This document shows, in pieces, positions 19,749-29,141 of a stretch of DNA of 64,000 nucleotides. The notes beneath the pieces are model-generated. The model saw nothing but the letters and a program-made list of their open reading frames with translations, made no database searches and was not told the DNA's origin. The stretch comes from Bacteroides fragilis (GTDB lineage Bacteria; Bacteroidota; Bacteroidia; Bacteroidales; DTGW01), in the NCBI GenBank assembly GCA_945889005.1, contig CAMDBI010000010.1, forward strand, positions 31,681 through 95,680, given 5' to 3'. Both the position numbers and the translations under genes were made by a program. Each line of letters begins with the position of its first letter. The stretch's first letter is position 1.

Positions 19749-20723
19749 ATGATCTTATTGAAGAAGCTTTCGATAGTCTTATTTTTTTCAATTTATTGTT
19801 CGGCTCTTTACACACAAGACATTTCATTTGCCCAATTACAAATTAATAAATTTCAATTAAACCCTGCTTATAGCTCTATTTACAAGCAATCGTCTGTATT
19901 TATACATTATAGCAATCAAATCCCTTCAATTGCAAATGGATTTAGAACTTACAATTTCACTTACAACCAAGCCTTTGCCAAATCCAAACGAGGAATCTCG
20001 TTGGGAGTTTTGAGTGATCGATTGGCAGGAAGTATTTTCTCTACCAATAGTGTTGATTTCTGTTATTCGCAATATGTAAAAACAGGTCATTTTAGTTCCC
20101 TTTCGTTTGGTTTTCAATCGAGTTTTATTCTAAATACCATAAACAATTCCGGACAAACATTTGTTGTACAGGAAAACCTACCTTCTCAAACAATATTTGA
20201 ACCAAAATTTTCGTTTGGGCTTTTATATTTGAAGAAAGATTGGATATTGGGCATAACAATAAACGATCTCTCTACTTTTATTACGTTCAATAAAAACAAT
20301 TTGTCGTCGTTTAGAATCGTAACCGAAATTGAAAAAAAAATAAATCTGTTTAATATCGAACAAACAAGCTGGGAAAAAGGTACCAATATAACACCATCAT
20401 TAATTGTGAAATATTATTTGAGCAACATTCAATATACGTATGGTATAAAAATCGAAAAATACAATATTTTGGCAGGAACTTGGCTCAGAAACGGTTTCCC
20501 ATTTTATTACACCAATTTCATAGCCGGAATTGGGTGGCAATATTCCAATTTAATACTTTTTTATACCTACGACTTCAATGCGCACTCACTATCAATGCCT
20601 TATCCCTTAACAAACTCTCATGAAATAAGTATGCAAATTAACTTTGGACAAAAAATAAAAAAAACCAATAGGAAATCAGTGAGATGCCCTGAAATAGGGA
20701 GAAATGAAAATATTGAGAAATAA
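19749..20723 (+). CDS. PorP/SprF family type IX secretion membrane protein
   Basis: The 324-residue protein has a signal peptide (about 1-21). It then has the family signature DISFAQ..INKFQLNPAY, with PSIANGFRTYNFTYNQ and SKRGISLGVLSDRLAGS, and an outer-membrane barrel. PorP/SprF proteins are T9SS-associated outer-membrane barrels that help secrete or anchor specific cargo. It is transcribed divergently from porU and precedes gldJ. A short basic tail (KKTNRKSVRCPEIGRN) extends past the barrel. Which paralogue this is cannot be told from the sequence alone. Confidence 0.88.
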   Translation: MILLKKLSIVLFFSIYCSALYTQDISFAQLQINKFQLNPAYSSIYKQSSVFIHYSNQIPSIANGFRTYNFTYNQAFAKSKRGISLGVLSDRLAGSIFSTNSVDFCYSQYVKTGHFSSLSFGFQSSFILNTINNSGQTFVVQENLPSQTIFEPKFSFGLLYLKKDWILGITINDLSTFITFNKNNLSSFRIVTEIEKKINLFNIEQTSWEKGTNITPSLIVKYYLSNIQYTYGIKIEKYNILAGTWLRNGFPFYYTNFIAGIGWQYSNLILFYTYDFNAHSLSMPYPLTNSHEISMQINFGQKIKKTNRKSVRCPEIGRNENIEK

Positions 20724-20804
20724 ATTTTCAGTAAAACTTAAGATATTGGGAAAATTTATTTGAAAAAACTTTTTTGTAGATTGAAAAAAACCATTAGGTT
20801 TGTG

Positions 20805-20833
20805 TTTGAAAAAAAGAATTTTTATTATATTTG
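20805..20833 (+). promoter_or_regulatory. Promoter of gldJ
   Basis: TTTG (20805-20808), 17 bp, TATATTTG (20826-20833). A second TTTG lies 6 bp further upstream. The element ends 20 bp before the gldJ ATG, and the possible TTG start at 20800 lies upstream of it. Confidence 0.65.
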
Positions 20834-20853
20834 AAAATAAAAAGCCAAAAGAT

Positions 20854-22341
20854 ATGAAATTATCAAATAAAGTAATATGCGGTTTCATAGCAATAGCGCT
20901 AATAATAAGTGCTTGCAGCAAACCAAATGTAGCAAATTCAGGCGAGTCGTCATCTACAACCGGGTGGCTTTATAATACAGCCGAAAATGGAGGATATGAA
21001 GTTAAGAATGTACCCGAACAAGTTACCGGACCTGGTCTTGTGTTTGTCGAAGGAGGTACATTTACCATGGGACGTACCGAACAAGATATAGCTGCCGATT
21101 GGAACAACGTTCCTCGTCGAGTTGCTGTGTCGTCGTTTTATATGGACGAAACAGAGGTAAGGAACGTCGATTACCGCGAGTATCTTTTTTGGTTAATGCG
21201 CGTATTCAACGAATACCCTGCAGTGTATCGCAAAGCATTGCCCGACACTTTGGTATGGCGCAACAAAATGGCTTACAACGAGCCTTATGTTGAATATTAT
21301 TTCCGCCATCCTGCTTATAACGAGTATCCTGTAGTAGGTGTAAGTTGGGTACAAGCAAACGACTACTGCCTATGGCGTAGCGACCGTGTAAATGAAAAAA
21401 TATTGATCGATAAAGGAATTTTACAAACCGATCCAAACCAAGTAGGTGGCGAAAACTTCAACACCGATGCTTATTTGGCTGGTCAGTTTGAGGGTTTGGT
21501 TGGCAAAAACGAAATAGACGTACGTACTGGTGGCGAAAGAAAAGTACGCATGGAAGATGGATATTTACTGCCAAAGTATCGCCTCCCAACCGAAGCAGAA
21601 TGGGAATATTCAGCGCTATCGTTAATTGGCAATTCATTTGACGAACGTGTTTACGAAAAACGTATATATCCATGGAACGGTCATTCGATGCGTCAAAGTG
21701 AAGTAGGAGATCGCGGTCAAATGAGAGCAAACTATGTACGTGGTCGAGGCGACTATATGGGTACTGCAGGTGCACTTAACGATGTTGCTGATATTACTGC
21801 ACCTGTAAAAATGTACTGGCCCAACGATTATGGCCTCTATTGTATGGCAGGTAATGTTAACGAATGGGTTATGGATGTGTATCGCCCACTTTCGAGCGAA
21901 GATGTAAACGAAGTTCGCCCTTTCCGAGGTAATGTTTTTCAAGAAGTTGTAAGAGACGAAGAAGGCAATGTTGCAGCTAAGGACAGTTTAGGTCGAATAA
22001 AAACACAAAATGTTACTGCCGAAAATGCTGCAGGTAGAAGAAATTACACCAAAGCAGACTACAAAAACTATCAAGACGGCGACTTTGAATCAAGTACCGA
22101 CTTCTCAAACACCGAAGCAGACAAAGGACCAGGATCGGGTCGTATGTATGCAAGCAAACAAGGCGATTTCTCGTCGCTTGTTTCTGACAATGTACGTGTT
22201 TACAAAGGTGGTTCATGGAAAGATCGTGCTTACTGGCTCAGCCCTGGTACACGCCGCTTCCTCGACGAAAACGGCACTCGCGACGATATTGGTTTCCGCT
22301 GTGCAATGACTCGCGTGGGAGCTCCTGTTGCAAGACAATAA
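20854..22341 (+). CDS. gldJ: Gliding motility / T9SS lipoprotein GldJ
   Basis: GldJ is an outer-membrane-associated lipoprotein related to GldK/PorK and needed for T9SS and gliding in species studied. The lipobox is IISAC (Cys22). The body is a formylglycine-generating-enzyme/SUMF1 fold: FVEGGTFTMGRTEQD, MDETEVRN, YRLPTEAEWEYSA, GNVNEWVMDVYR, GGSWKDRAYWLSPGTRR and GFRCAM. The long insert with GERKVRMEDG and the position between T9SS genes and murF favour GldJ over GldK. The ATG at 20854 is chosen from the lipoprotein signal and the promoter. Codon usage looks like that of a strongly expressed gene. Confidence 0.88.
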   Translation: MKLSNKVICGFIAIALIISACSKPNVANSGESSSTTGWLYNTAENGGYEVKNVPEQVTGPGLVFVEGGTFTMGRTEQDIAADWNNVPRRVAVSSFYMDETEVRNVDYREYLFWLMRVFNEYPAVYRKALPDTLVWRNKMAYNEPYVEYYFRHPAYNEYPVVGVSWVQANDYCLWRSDRVNEKILIDKGILQTDPNQVGGENFNTDAYLAGQFEGLVGKNEIDVRTGGERKVRMEDGYLLPKYRLPTEAEWEYSALSLIGNSFDERVYEKRIYPWNGHSMRQSEVGDRGQMRANYVRGRGDYMGTAGALNDVADITAPVKMYWPNDYGLYCMAGNVNEWVMDVYRPLSSEDVNEVRPFRGNVFQEVVRDEEGNVAAKDSLGRIKTQNVTAENAAGRRNYTKADYKNYQDGDFESSTDFSNTEADKGPGSGRMYASKQGDFSSLVSDNVRVYKGGSWKDRAYWLSPGTRRFLDENGTRDDIGFRCAMTRVGAPVARQ

Positions 22342-22361
22342 AATATAAAAAAAGAGTTTTG

Positions 22362-22393
22362 AAAACCTCATTAGAAATAATGAGGTTTTTTTT
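22362..22393 (+). terminator. Rho-independent terminator after gldJ
   Basis: AACCTCATTA and TAATGAGGTT form a perfect 10-bp stem with a GAAA tetraloop, followed by a run of T. It separates gldJ from murF. Confidence 0.85.
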
Positions 22394-22411
22394 ATTTAAG
22401 AATATCGAGCA

Positions 22412-23704
22412 ATGAATATTGAACATTTTTATCAGATCTTTCTGACACACCCAACAATATGTACCGACTCACGTAATATTGCTAAAAACTCAATTTATTT
22501 TGCATTGAAAGGCGAAAATTTCGATGGTAATAAATTTGCATTGGAAGCACTCGAAAAGGGAGCTCAATATGCTATTGTTGATGAAGACAAGCATGAGGTT
22601 AACCAACAATGTATACTCGTAAACAACGTTTTAGAATTTTTACAAAAGTTAGCAAATTATCACAGAAAACAGCTTGGAATAAAAATAATTGCTATTACAG
22701 GTAGTAATGGTAAAACTACCACCAAAGAACTAATAAAAGCTGTATTGTCGTCGAAATATAATGTAAAAGCTACTTTGGGTAATCTCAACAACCATATTGG
22801 AGTGCCTTTAACACTACTCTCGTTCGACACGTCTACACAAATTGGAATTGTTGAAATGGGTGCCAACCATATCGGCGAAATAGAAGCCCTTTGCCGCATT
22901 GCCGAACCCAATATGGGCATTATTACCAATATTGGAAAGGCACATCTCGAAGGTTTTGGCTCGTATGAAGGTGTAATTAAAGCAAAATCGGAACTTTATA
23001 ACTATATTAAAGCTAGCAAAGGCTTATTATTTATCAATAAGGACAACAAACTACTTGTCGATTTAATTGGAAGTTATTCAAACACGATTGGATATGGAAC
23101 ATCTCCAGAACAAACAGTTTCGGGCTTTTTAGAAAAATCTGACCCATATTTAAAAATTAAAGTTACCTGTCGAAATAGTTCAAGTTATATTGAAAGTCGG
23201 ATTGTAGGTTCCTATAATATTGACAATATATTGGCAGCATGCAGTATTGGATGTTATTTCGACATACAACTACCCATTATTTGCCAATCTATTTCGGACT
23301 ATAAACCCGAGAACAATCGATCGCAACTTCAGAAAACAGCCCTCAATACGCTATTACTCGATTTTTACAACGCCAATCCTACCAGCATGAAGGCTGCCAT
23401 TGAAAATTTTTCAACTATAGATACAAGCGGAATGCCAAAAGTATTGATATTGGCCGATATGTTCGAACTTGGAGTAAATGCAGATGAGGAACATAAAGAA
23501 ATTATACGATTACTCGAAAATAACAGATTTGATATAGTATTTCTTGCTGGAACATATTTTCATAAACACAACAAAAATTTTATATCGTTCGAAACAACCG
23601 ACGAATTGGTCGAACATATTAATAATAAAAATCTTACAAAAAACTTCATACTTTTAAAAGGCTCTCGAGGTATGAAACTCGAAAAATGTATACCTTATCT
23701 TTAA
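22412..23704 (+). CDS. murF: UDP-MurNAc-tripeptide--D-Ala-D-Ala ligase MurF
   Basis: The cytoplasmic ATP-dependent ligase that adds D-Ala-D-Ala to the peptidoglycan precursor. The N-terminal domain (CTDSRNI, ALKGENFDGN) is followed by the ATP loop GSNGKTT (97-103), GNLNNHIGVPLTLL, EMGANHIGEI and NIGKAHLEGFGS. The C-terminal domain has DFYNANPTSMKAA and ILADMFELG. At 430 residues it is complete. It starts 19 bp after the gldJ terminator. The gldJ-murF adjacency is, as I recall, also seen in other T9SS bacteria. Confidence 0.96.
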   Translation: MNIEHFYQIFLTHPTICTDSRNIAKNSIYFALKGENFDGNKFALEALEKGAQYAIVDEDKHEVNQQCILVNNVLEFLQKLANYHRKQLGIKIIAITGSNGKTTTKELIKAVLSSKYNVKATLGNLNNHIGVPLTLLSFDTSTQIGIVEMGANHIGEIEALCRIAEPNMGIITNIGKAHLEGFGSYEGVIKAKSELYNYIKASKGLLFINKDNKLLVDLIGSYSNTIGYGTSPEQTVSGFLEKSDPYLKIKVTCRNSSSYIESRIVGSYNIDNILAACSIGCYFDIQLPIICQSISDYKPENNRSQLQKTALNTLLLDFYNANPTSMKAAIENFSTIDTSGMPKVLILADMFELGVNADEEHKEIIRLLENNRFDIVFLAGTYFHKHNKNFISFETTDELVEHINNKNLTKNFILLKGSRGMKLEKCIPYL

Positions 23705-23734
23705 AATCTGAAAAACAATCTTTACATAAGTCGG

Positions 23735-23765
23735 TTTAGAAATCTAAATTAAACGATTAATTTTG
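23735..23765 (+). promoter_or_regulatory. Promoter of mtaB operon
   Basis: TTTA (23735-23738), 19 bp, TAATTTTG (23758-23765). The ATG follows 8 bp later, which implies a nearly leaderless transcript. Confidence 0.55.
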
Positions 23766-23773
23766 TACGCTAT

Positions 23774-25102
23774 ATGAACAATAGTCAAGATTTTGAAATC
23801 GATACAGCAAAACGAGTAGCATTTTACACCTTAGGATGTAAACTCAATTATGCAGAAACATCGATGATAGCGAGCAAATTTGTAGAGAAAGGTTACCGAA
23901 AAGTGCCTTTCACCAATTTAGCCGAAGTATATGTAATTAATACATGCTCTGTTACACAGGTCGCCGATAAAAAATGCAGGAATATAATAAAAAAAGCTAC
24001 TGGAAAAGGAGCAAAAGTGGTTGTAATCGGCTGTTATTCGCAATTGAACCCCGACGAAATAGCTGCCATAGAGGGTGTTGATCTTATATTGGGTACCAAA
24101 GAGAAATTTAAAATTCTCGACTATCTCGAACAGATAGAAAATATAAAGACGAATGAAAGTTTTTTAAAAATTCATTCATGCGATATTGAAGATGCCGTGT
24201 CGTTTGAAGCCTCCTATTCGTCGTCGGATCGGACAAGGGCGTTTCTGAAAGTGCAAGATGGTTGCGATTATATGTGTACATATTGCACCATTCCTTTGGC
24301 ACGAGGCAAAAGTAGAAACGAGAGTATTGAAGAAACCCTAAAGAAAGCAAATGAAATTGCTCAAAAAGATATTAAAGAGATTGTGTTGACGGGGGTCAAT
24401 ATTGGCGACTTTGGTAGGTCGACCGGCGAAAATTTTATGGATCTTATTAGCGAATTGGAGAAAATAGAGGGAATAGCCCGGTATCGCATATCGTCGATAG
24501 AACCCAATCTGCTCAACGACACTATTATCGAATTTACCTTACATTCCGAAAAATTTGCTCCCCACTTCCACATACCCTTACAATCGGGCTCAAATAATAT
24601 ATTGGGAAACATGCGCCGTCGCTACAAACGCGAATTGTATGCCCAACGAGTCGACAAAATAAAAGAACTGATACCCCGAGCGTGTATTGGAGGCGATGTA
24701 ATAGTCGGTTTTCCGGGAGAAACAAACGACGAATTTGCCGAAACATTTAATTTTTTGAACGCGTTAGACATTTCGTATTTACATGTTTTCCCCTATTCGG
24801 AAAGAAAGAATACCTTTGCAGCAACCCTTCCCGAAAAGGTGTTGCCCAAAGAAAAAGAAAGAAGAGTAGCTTTGTTGATGGAGCTTTCTGAACAAAAACG
24901 CAAAAAGTTCTATGAAAACAATATTGGTTTTTGCGATAAAGTAATATTTGAATCGAAAATATCTGACGGACTTATGACCGGTTTTACAAGTAATTATATA
25001 AAAGTTGAAGTTCCTGTCAATAAAAATTTATTTGGCAAGTTAGCAAAAGTTAGACTGTTAAAGATTGCCAATTCGGGTAACATGGTTGCAGAAATAATAT
25101 AA
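23774..25102 (+). CDS. mtaB: tRNA t6A37 methylthiotransferase MtaB
   Basis: A radical-SAM enzyme that converts t6A37 to ms2t6A37 in tRNAs reading ANN codons. The UPF0004 domain has Cys22 in TLGCKLNYAE, NTCSVT and GCYSQ for the second cluster. The radical-SAM cluster is Cys164, Cys168 and Cys171 (CDYMCTYC), followed by IPLARGKSRN. A C-terminal TRAM-like region closes the protein. TLGCKLN favours MtaB over MiaB or RimO. It is the first gene of a four-gene operon; the next gene begins 3 bp after its stop. Confidence 0.95.
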   Translation: MNNSQDFEIDTAKRVAFYTLGCKLNYAETSMIASKFVEKGYRKVPFTNLAEVYVINTCSVTQVADKKCRNIIKKATGKGAKVVVIGCYSQLNPDEIAAIEGVDLILGTKEKFKILDYLEQIENIKTNESFLKIHSCDIEDAVSFEASYSSSDRTRAFLKVQDGCDYMCTYCTIPLARGKSRNESIEETLKKANEIAQKDIKEIVLTGVNIGDFGRSTGENFMDLISELEKIEGIARYRISSIEPNLLNDTIIEFTLHSEKFAPHFHIPLQSGSNNILGNMRRRYKRELYAQRVDKIKELIPRACIGGDVIVGFPGETNDEFAETFNFLNALDISYLHVFPYSERKNTFAATLPEKVLPKEKERRVALLMELSEQKRKKFYENNIGFCDKVIFESKISDGLMTGFTSNYIKVEVPVNKNLFGKLAKVRLLKIANSGNMVAEII

Positions 25103-25105
25103 GAC

Positions 25106-25906
25106 ATGATTGATTATAAAAATATTTGTTTGAGTGTATGTGAATTGGTTCGAGAAACGGGCAATTTCATCTTAAAAGAAAAAGAAACATTGTCAAATGA
25201 AGGCATTGAAGCAAAAAGTAGCAACAATTTTGTAACCTATATCGACAAAGCTTCGGAAGAACGATTGGTAAAAGGCTTAAAACTCCTTTTGCCCGATTCG
25301 GGCTTTATAGCAGAAGAAGGAACAGAAACATATCGGTCGGACAAATACAATTGGATCATAGACCCTATCGATGGTACAACAAACTTTATACATGGCTTCC
25401 CTCCCTTTGCAATAAGTATAGGACTTATAGAAGGCGAAACCCTTGTAATGGGAGTAATTTATGAAATTGTAAACCAAGAATGCTTTTATGCATGGAAAGA
25501 TAGCAAGGCATATCTCAATGGCATAGAAATAAAAGTGTCGGGCAGAGACACAGTAGCACAATCGCTCATAGCTATTGGATTTCCTTATAATGCTCAAAAT
25601 CGAATGGAAGGATTTTTCGAATCGCTCAAATACCTGTATTCCCGATCTCATGGTTTTAGGCGATTAGGTTCGGCAGCAACCGATTTGGCTTATGTGGCTT
25701 GTGGCAGATGCGAAGCTTTTTTCGAGTATAACCTAAGTCCATGGGATGTTGCAGCAGGTGCATTTATAGTTCAACAAGCAGGAGGCCGAGTAAGCGATTT
25801 CAACTTTGGCAACAATTACATCTTTGGTCGCGAAATTATTGCCACAAATGGCTATATTCACGACGAATTTTCGACAATCGTACACCAATTTCTTGCTAAT
25901 AAATGA
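25106..25906 (+). CDS. Inositol monophosphatase family protein
   Basis: A Mg-dependent sugar or polyol phosphatase. Metal-binding motifs are IAEEGTE (about 68-74), DPIDGTT (86-92) and SPWDVAAGAF (about 211-220). The 266-residue length is typical. The substrate may be inositol-1-phosphate, PAP or another sugar phosphate and cannot be told from sequence. The stop overlaps the start of the following acyltransferase by 4 bp, so an envelope-related role is possible. Confidence 0.9.
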   Translation: MIDYKNICLSVCELVRETGNFILKEKETLSNEGIEAKSSNNFVTYIDKASEERLVKGLKLLLPDSGFIAEEGTETYRSDKYNWIIDPIDGTTNFIHGFPPFAISIGLIEGETLVMGVIYEIVNQECFYAWKDSKAYLNGIEIKVSGRDTVAQSLIAIGFPYNAQNRMEGFFESLKYLYSRSHGFRRLGSAATDLAYVACGRCEAFFEYNLSPWDVAAGAFIVQQAGGRVSDFNFGNNYIFGREIIATNGYIHDEFSTIVHQFLANK

Positions 25907-26850
25907 TAAAAATACCCTATTATATTTTAACTCTCTTTATTTGGTGCATTTCCAAGCTTCCTCTTAGGGTACTTTTTATAATATCAGACCTTCTTTATCC
26001 TTTTGTATATTACATAGTCCGATATCGTAAAAAGGTAGTAAGAGATAATCTCAAACTGGCATTTCCCGAAAAAAGTATTGAAAAAATTGTCGAAATTGAA
26101 AAGAAGTTTTACCGACACTTTATCGATCTTATTGTTGAAACCATTAAATTAACCAGTATTACAAAAGAAGAAGTACCCAATTATATCCGAATTAAGAATC
26201 CCGAATATCTCGACGAATTGTATAACAAAAAGATATCGGCAATAGGCAGCATGGGCCACTATGGCAACTGGGAGTGGCTGTCGATGATACAGGTCTATTC
26301 GACTGGCTATCAAAATCTTTCGCTATACAAGCCATTACACAATAAAGCATTTGACCAGCACATTACAAATATGCGCACCAAACATGGAGTAATAATGGTA
26401 CCCATGCACAATGCACTACGACAAATATTGAGCCTACGAAACGAAGGAATCATAACCAATTCGTGTTTTATTGCCGATCAAAGCCCTTTTGTGAAAAGCA
26501 TTAATTATTGCACCCTCTTTTTCGATCAACCCTCGGCAGTATTCACAGGTATCGAAAAAATTGCTCGCCATACTAAACAAGCAGTTATGTTTCTTTCAAT
26601 AAACAAGATCAGAAGAGGATTCTACGAAGTAGTGTTTTCTGAAATAGCATTAGATGCTAATGATTTTGAGGAATTTGAAATAACCGAAAAATTCACCAAA
26701 CTGCTTGAGGATCAAATTAGGCGCGAACCTCAATATTGGCTTTGGACTCATAAAAGATGGAAGCATAGTCAGTTAATTATAGAAAATGCCGACAAATATC
26801 AGCTAAGCGACTCCCTTAAAGCCCAAATGAAAAAAGCTATTAAACCATGA
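25903..26850 (+). CDS. LpxL/HtrB-type lipid A acyltransferase family protein
   Basis: A membrane-bound acyltransferase of the lysophospholipid/lipid A type. There is an N-terminal hydrophobic helix. The catalytic HX4(D/E) motif appears as HYGNWE (119-124), followed by IADQSP and the C-terminal QYWLWTHKRWKH, which is the usual family ending. At 315 residues it is standard. It probably adds a secondary acyl chain to lipid A, or is one of the ornithine-lipid-type paralogues. Four-bp overlaps on both sides show translational coupling in the mtaB operon. Confidence 0.92.
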   Translation: MIKIPYYILTLFIWCISKLPLRVLFIISDLLYPFVYYIVRYRKKVVRDNLKLAFPEKSIEKIVEIEKKFYRHFIDLIVETIKLTSITKEEVPNYIRIKNPEYLDELYNKKISAIGSMGHYGNWEWLSMIQVYSTGYQNLSLYKPLHNKAFDQHITNMRTKHGVIMVPMHNALRQILSLRNEGIITNSCFIADQSPFVKSINYCTLFFDQPSAVFTGIEKIARHTKQAVMFLSINKIRRGFYEVVFSEIALDANDFEEFEITEKFTKLLEDQIRREPQYWLWTHKRWKHSQLIIENADKYQLSDSLKAQMKKAIKP

Positions 26851-27878
26851 CAAAACTAGCCATTGTAATTCTCAACTGGAACGGACGTGGATATTTACAA
26901 AAGTTTTTAAATTCTGTATTAGAATACTCTAAAGGCGAAGGTATTGAAATAATTGTTGCCGACAATGCTTCGACCGACGATTCAATTGAGCTTTTGAGAA
27001 GTCAATTTGCAGCTGTTCGAATCATTGAACTTGAAAAAAACTATGGATTTGCAGGCGGCTACAATAAAGCATTACAACAAGTAGATGCCACATATTACAT
27101 GCTGCTCAATAGCGATGTAGAAGTTACTCCAAACTGGCTTTCACCCTTGCTCCAGTACATGGATGCCAATTTGCAAACTGCTGCTTGCATGCCAAAAATG
27201 AAGGCATACCACAATAAAAACCTATTTGAATACGCAGGCTCGTCGGGAGGTTATTTGGATAAATATGGGTACCCATTTTGCAGAGGTCGAATATTCGACA
27301 CCGTAGAACCCGACTATGGACAATACGACGAAATAAAAGAAATTTTTTGGGCTTCGGGAGCTGCTTTACTTATAAGATCGGAGTTGTATCATAAAATGGG
27401 TGGTTTAGACAATCGCTTCTTTGCTCATATGGAAGAAATTGATTTGTGTTGGCGACTTAAAAACAATGGGTTTTCGATTATTTGTATTCCTCAATCGGAG
27501 GTTTATCATGTTGGAGGTGGAGCACTTCCCCCTGAAAGTCCTCGAAAAACCTATCTCAACTATAGAAACAATCTTTTTATGTTGACCAAAAACCTTCCAG
27601 CAAACAGAATTGTAACTACCTTGTTTATAAAACTATTGCTCGATGGTATTGCAGCTGTACGTTTTTTAATGCACTTCAAAATTTCGTTCCCTCTAGCTAT
27701 ATTAAAAGCACATATAAGCTTCTATTTAAAAATTATACCAGTATTAGCACAACGAAAAAAGCTAGTAAAACCTTTGACACTTTCTAAACATACCGAAATA
27801 TATAAAAAGAGCATCGTGTTTGAATACTTTATAAAAGGAAATAAGGAATTTAATAAGATTGATTTTAAACAGAAGTAA
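26847..27878 (+). CDS. Family 2 glycosyltransferase (rhamnosyltransferase-like)
   Basis: A GT-A fold glycosyltransferase. Motifs are VILNWNGRGYL, IVADNASTDDS, YGFAGGYNKAL, LLNSDVE (the DxD-equivalent) and FWASGAALLIRSELY with EEIDLCWRL. A basic, hydrophobic C-terminal region (about 245-300) may bind membrane. It is similar to rhamnosyl and other surface-polysaccharide transferases; the donor sugar is unknown. It is the last gene of the mtaB operon. Its end overlaps the convergent mqnB by 14 bp. Confidence 0.93.
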   Translation: MTKLAIVILNWNGRGYLQKFLNSVLEYSKGEGIEIIVADNASTDDSIELLRSQFAAVRIIELEKNYGFAGGYNKALQQVDATYYMLLNSDVEVTPNWLSPLLQYMDANLQTAACMPKMKAYHNKNLFEYAGSSGGYLDKYGYPFCRGRIFDTVEPDYGQYDEIKEIFWASGAALLIRSELYHKMGGLDNRFFAHMEEIDLCWRLKNNGFSIICIPQSEVYHVGGGALPPESPRKTYLNYRNNLFMLTKNLPANRIVTTLFIKLLLDGIAAVRFLMHFKISFPLAILKAHISFYLKIIPVLAQRKKLVKPLTLSKHTEIYKKSIVFEYFIKGNKEFNKIDFKQK

Positions 27879-28569
27879 GCTCTTTTAAAAGATCATAAAC
27901 AAATTCATTAAGGTTTTTAATAGCCAGTGGCATATTCCAAAGCGCTTTGTCGCGTATGTCAACTTTGTTTGAGATTGCTCTGATACCTAAAAACGGAGTT
28001 TTTTCGAGCATAGAAACATAAAAAACCGCGGCTCCCTCCATGGTTTCAATATCGGCATTGAATTTTTGAGTATATAATTCATTACAACCCGAAATGGCAT
28101 GAGCAGTATTTACCGTAATGCCATTTACTTTGGGCAATTTGTCAATTAGAGGATATTTATTATTGTTCGAATTAATAAGCTTGCCATCCGTAAAAGGCTT
28201 TTCATTAAAATCTGCCAAATTTTTATCGAAAATTGAATGAAATCCATCCACTTCCATAATGCCAAGATCGGCAAATTGATCGGAAACAACATTTACGATG
28301 CTTCCAACGGCATAATTGTCGTTAAACGAACCGGCAATTCCAACATTGATTACCAAATCGTATTTTATGCGACTAAAAATGCGCATGGTTCTATAAATTG
28401 TAAATGGTATTCCTACTCCGGTAACTATTATATCGAGATTGGTATTCTGCGAAAGATAATATTCTTTAATAAAACTATTGAAATAAACCGGCTGATTCAA
28501 TTTGTCGAGCAATGGTCTAATTTCGACCTCAGTCGCACTAACTAGGAGTATGTTGTTAAACGATTCCAT
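27865..28569 (-). CDS. mqnB: Futalosine hydrolase MqnB
   Basis: This enzyme splits futalosine to dehypoxanthine futalosine and hypoxanthine in the alternative menaquinone pathway. It has a nucleoside phosphorylase fold: LLVSATEVEIRPLL at the N-terminus, VTGVGIPFT, NVGIAGSF, and the nucleoside-binding DIETMEGAAVFYVS. At 234 residues it fits MqnB better than MTA/SAH nucleosidase. It implies that the organism makes menaquinone by the futalosine route; other mqn genes are not in the window. Confidence 0.88.
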   Translation of the reverse strand: MESFNNILLVSATEVEIRPLLDKLNQPVYFNSFIKEYYLSQNTNLDIIVTGVGIPFTIYRTMRIFSRIKYDLVINVGIAGSFNDNYAVGSIVNVVSDQFADLGIMEVDGFHSIFDKNLADFNEKPFTDGKLINSNNNKYPLIDKLPKVNGITVNTAHAISGCNELYTQKFNADIETMEGAAVFYVSMLEKTPFLGIRAISNKVDIRDKALWNMPLAIKNLNEFVYDLLKELTSV

Positions 28570-28606
28570 TTAATAAAATAAAATTCCTACATTTGAATTC
28601 TATTTA

Positions 28607-28614
28607 CAAATATA
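28607..28614 (-). promoter_or_regulatory. -7 element of mqnB promoter
   Basis: Minus-strand TATATTTG matches TAnnTTTG, with a TTG about 22 bp upstream. It is 37 bp before the mqnB ATG. Confidence 0.45.
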
Positions 28615-28704
28615 AAGAAACTTTGACACCATAAAACAACAATTTATAGTTATTGCTGTTTTAATTTTTTGTAAATTAATCGATATGTTCAATCATAAAA
28701 AAAC

Positions 28705-29130
28705 TTGAAATTGTCAGGAATTATATACATAACCCGCCGCGAACGATTCAATTCGGCTCATCGAATGTATCGAAGCGAATGGAGTGACGAAAAAAATGCT
28801 GAAGTTTTTGGGAAATGTTCAAATCCGAATTGGCATGGTCACAATTATATTCTATTTGTAACAATAAAAGGTACAGTGAATCCAGAAACTGGCTATTTGG
28901 TAGATCTTTCGACCTTAGGGAAAATAATAAAAGAAAAAATTATTGATAAACTCGACCACAAAAACATCAATTTAGAAGTCGATTTTATGCAAAATAAGAT
29001 AGTGTCGAGCGAAAACCTTGCAATAACGATTTGGCAAGAACTTATAGACCCAATTAGCCTTTTAGGAGCTCAGCTTTATTGCATAAAAATTGAAGAAACT
29101 GAAAATAACTTTGTTGAATACTTTGGATAA
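28705..29130 (+). CDS. 6-pyruvoyl tetrahydropterin synthase / QueD family protein
   Basis: A zinc-dependent enzyme acting on 7,8-dihydroneopterin triphosphate, the product of FolE. Zinc ligands are His in FNSAHRM and the two His in WHGHNY. The catalytic Cys is in GKCSNPN, and an Asp-His lies in LDHKN. The GKCSNPN-HGHNY spacing and the [13 protein letters not shown] segment resemble eukaryotic PTPS more than short QueD. There is no ATG before the conserved FNSAH; a TTG at 28705 or 28711 is the likely start. It is followed 11 bp later by folE, so the pair supplies queuosine or a tetrahydropterin. Confidence 0.9.
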   Translation: MKLSGIIYITRRERFNSAHRMYRSEWSDEKNAEVFGKCSNPNWHGHNYILFVTIKGTVNPETGYLVDLSTLGKIIKEKIIDKLDHKNINLEVDFMQNKIVSSENLAITIWQELIDPISLLGAQLYCIKIEETENNFVEYFG

Positions 29131-29141
29131 ATAAAAATAAC

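Noticed and set aside
20800..20853. TTG start for gldJ at 20800
   Set aside because: It lies upstream of the promoter -7 element, and the lipoprotein signal starts at 20854.
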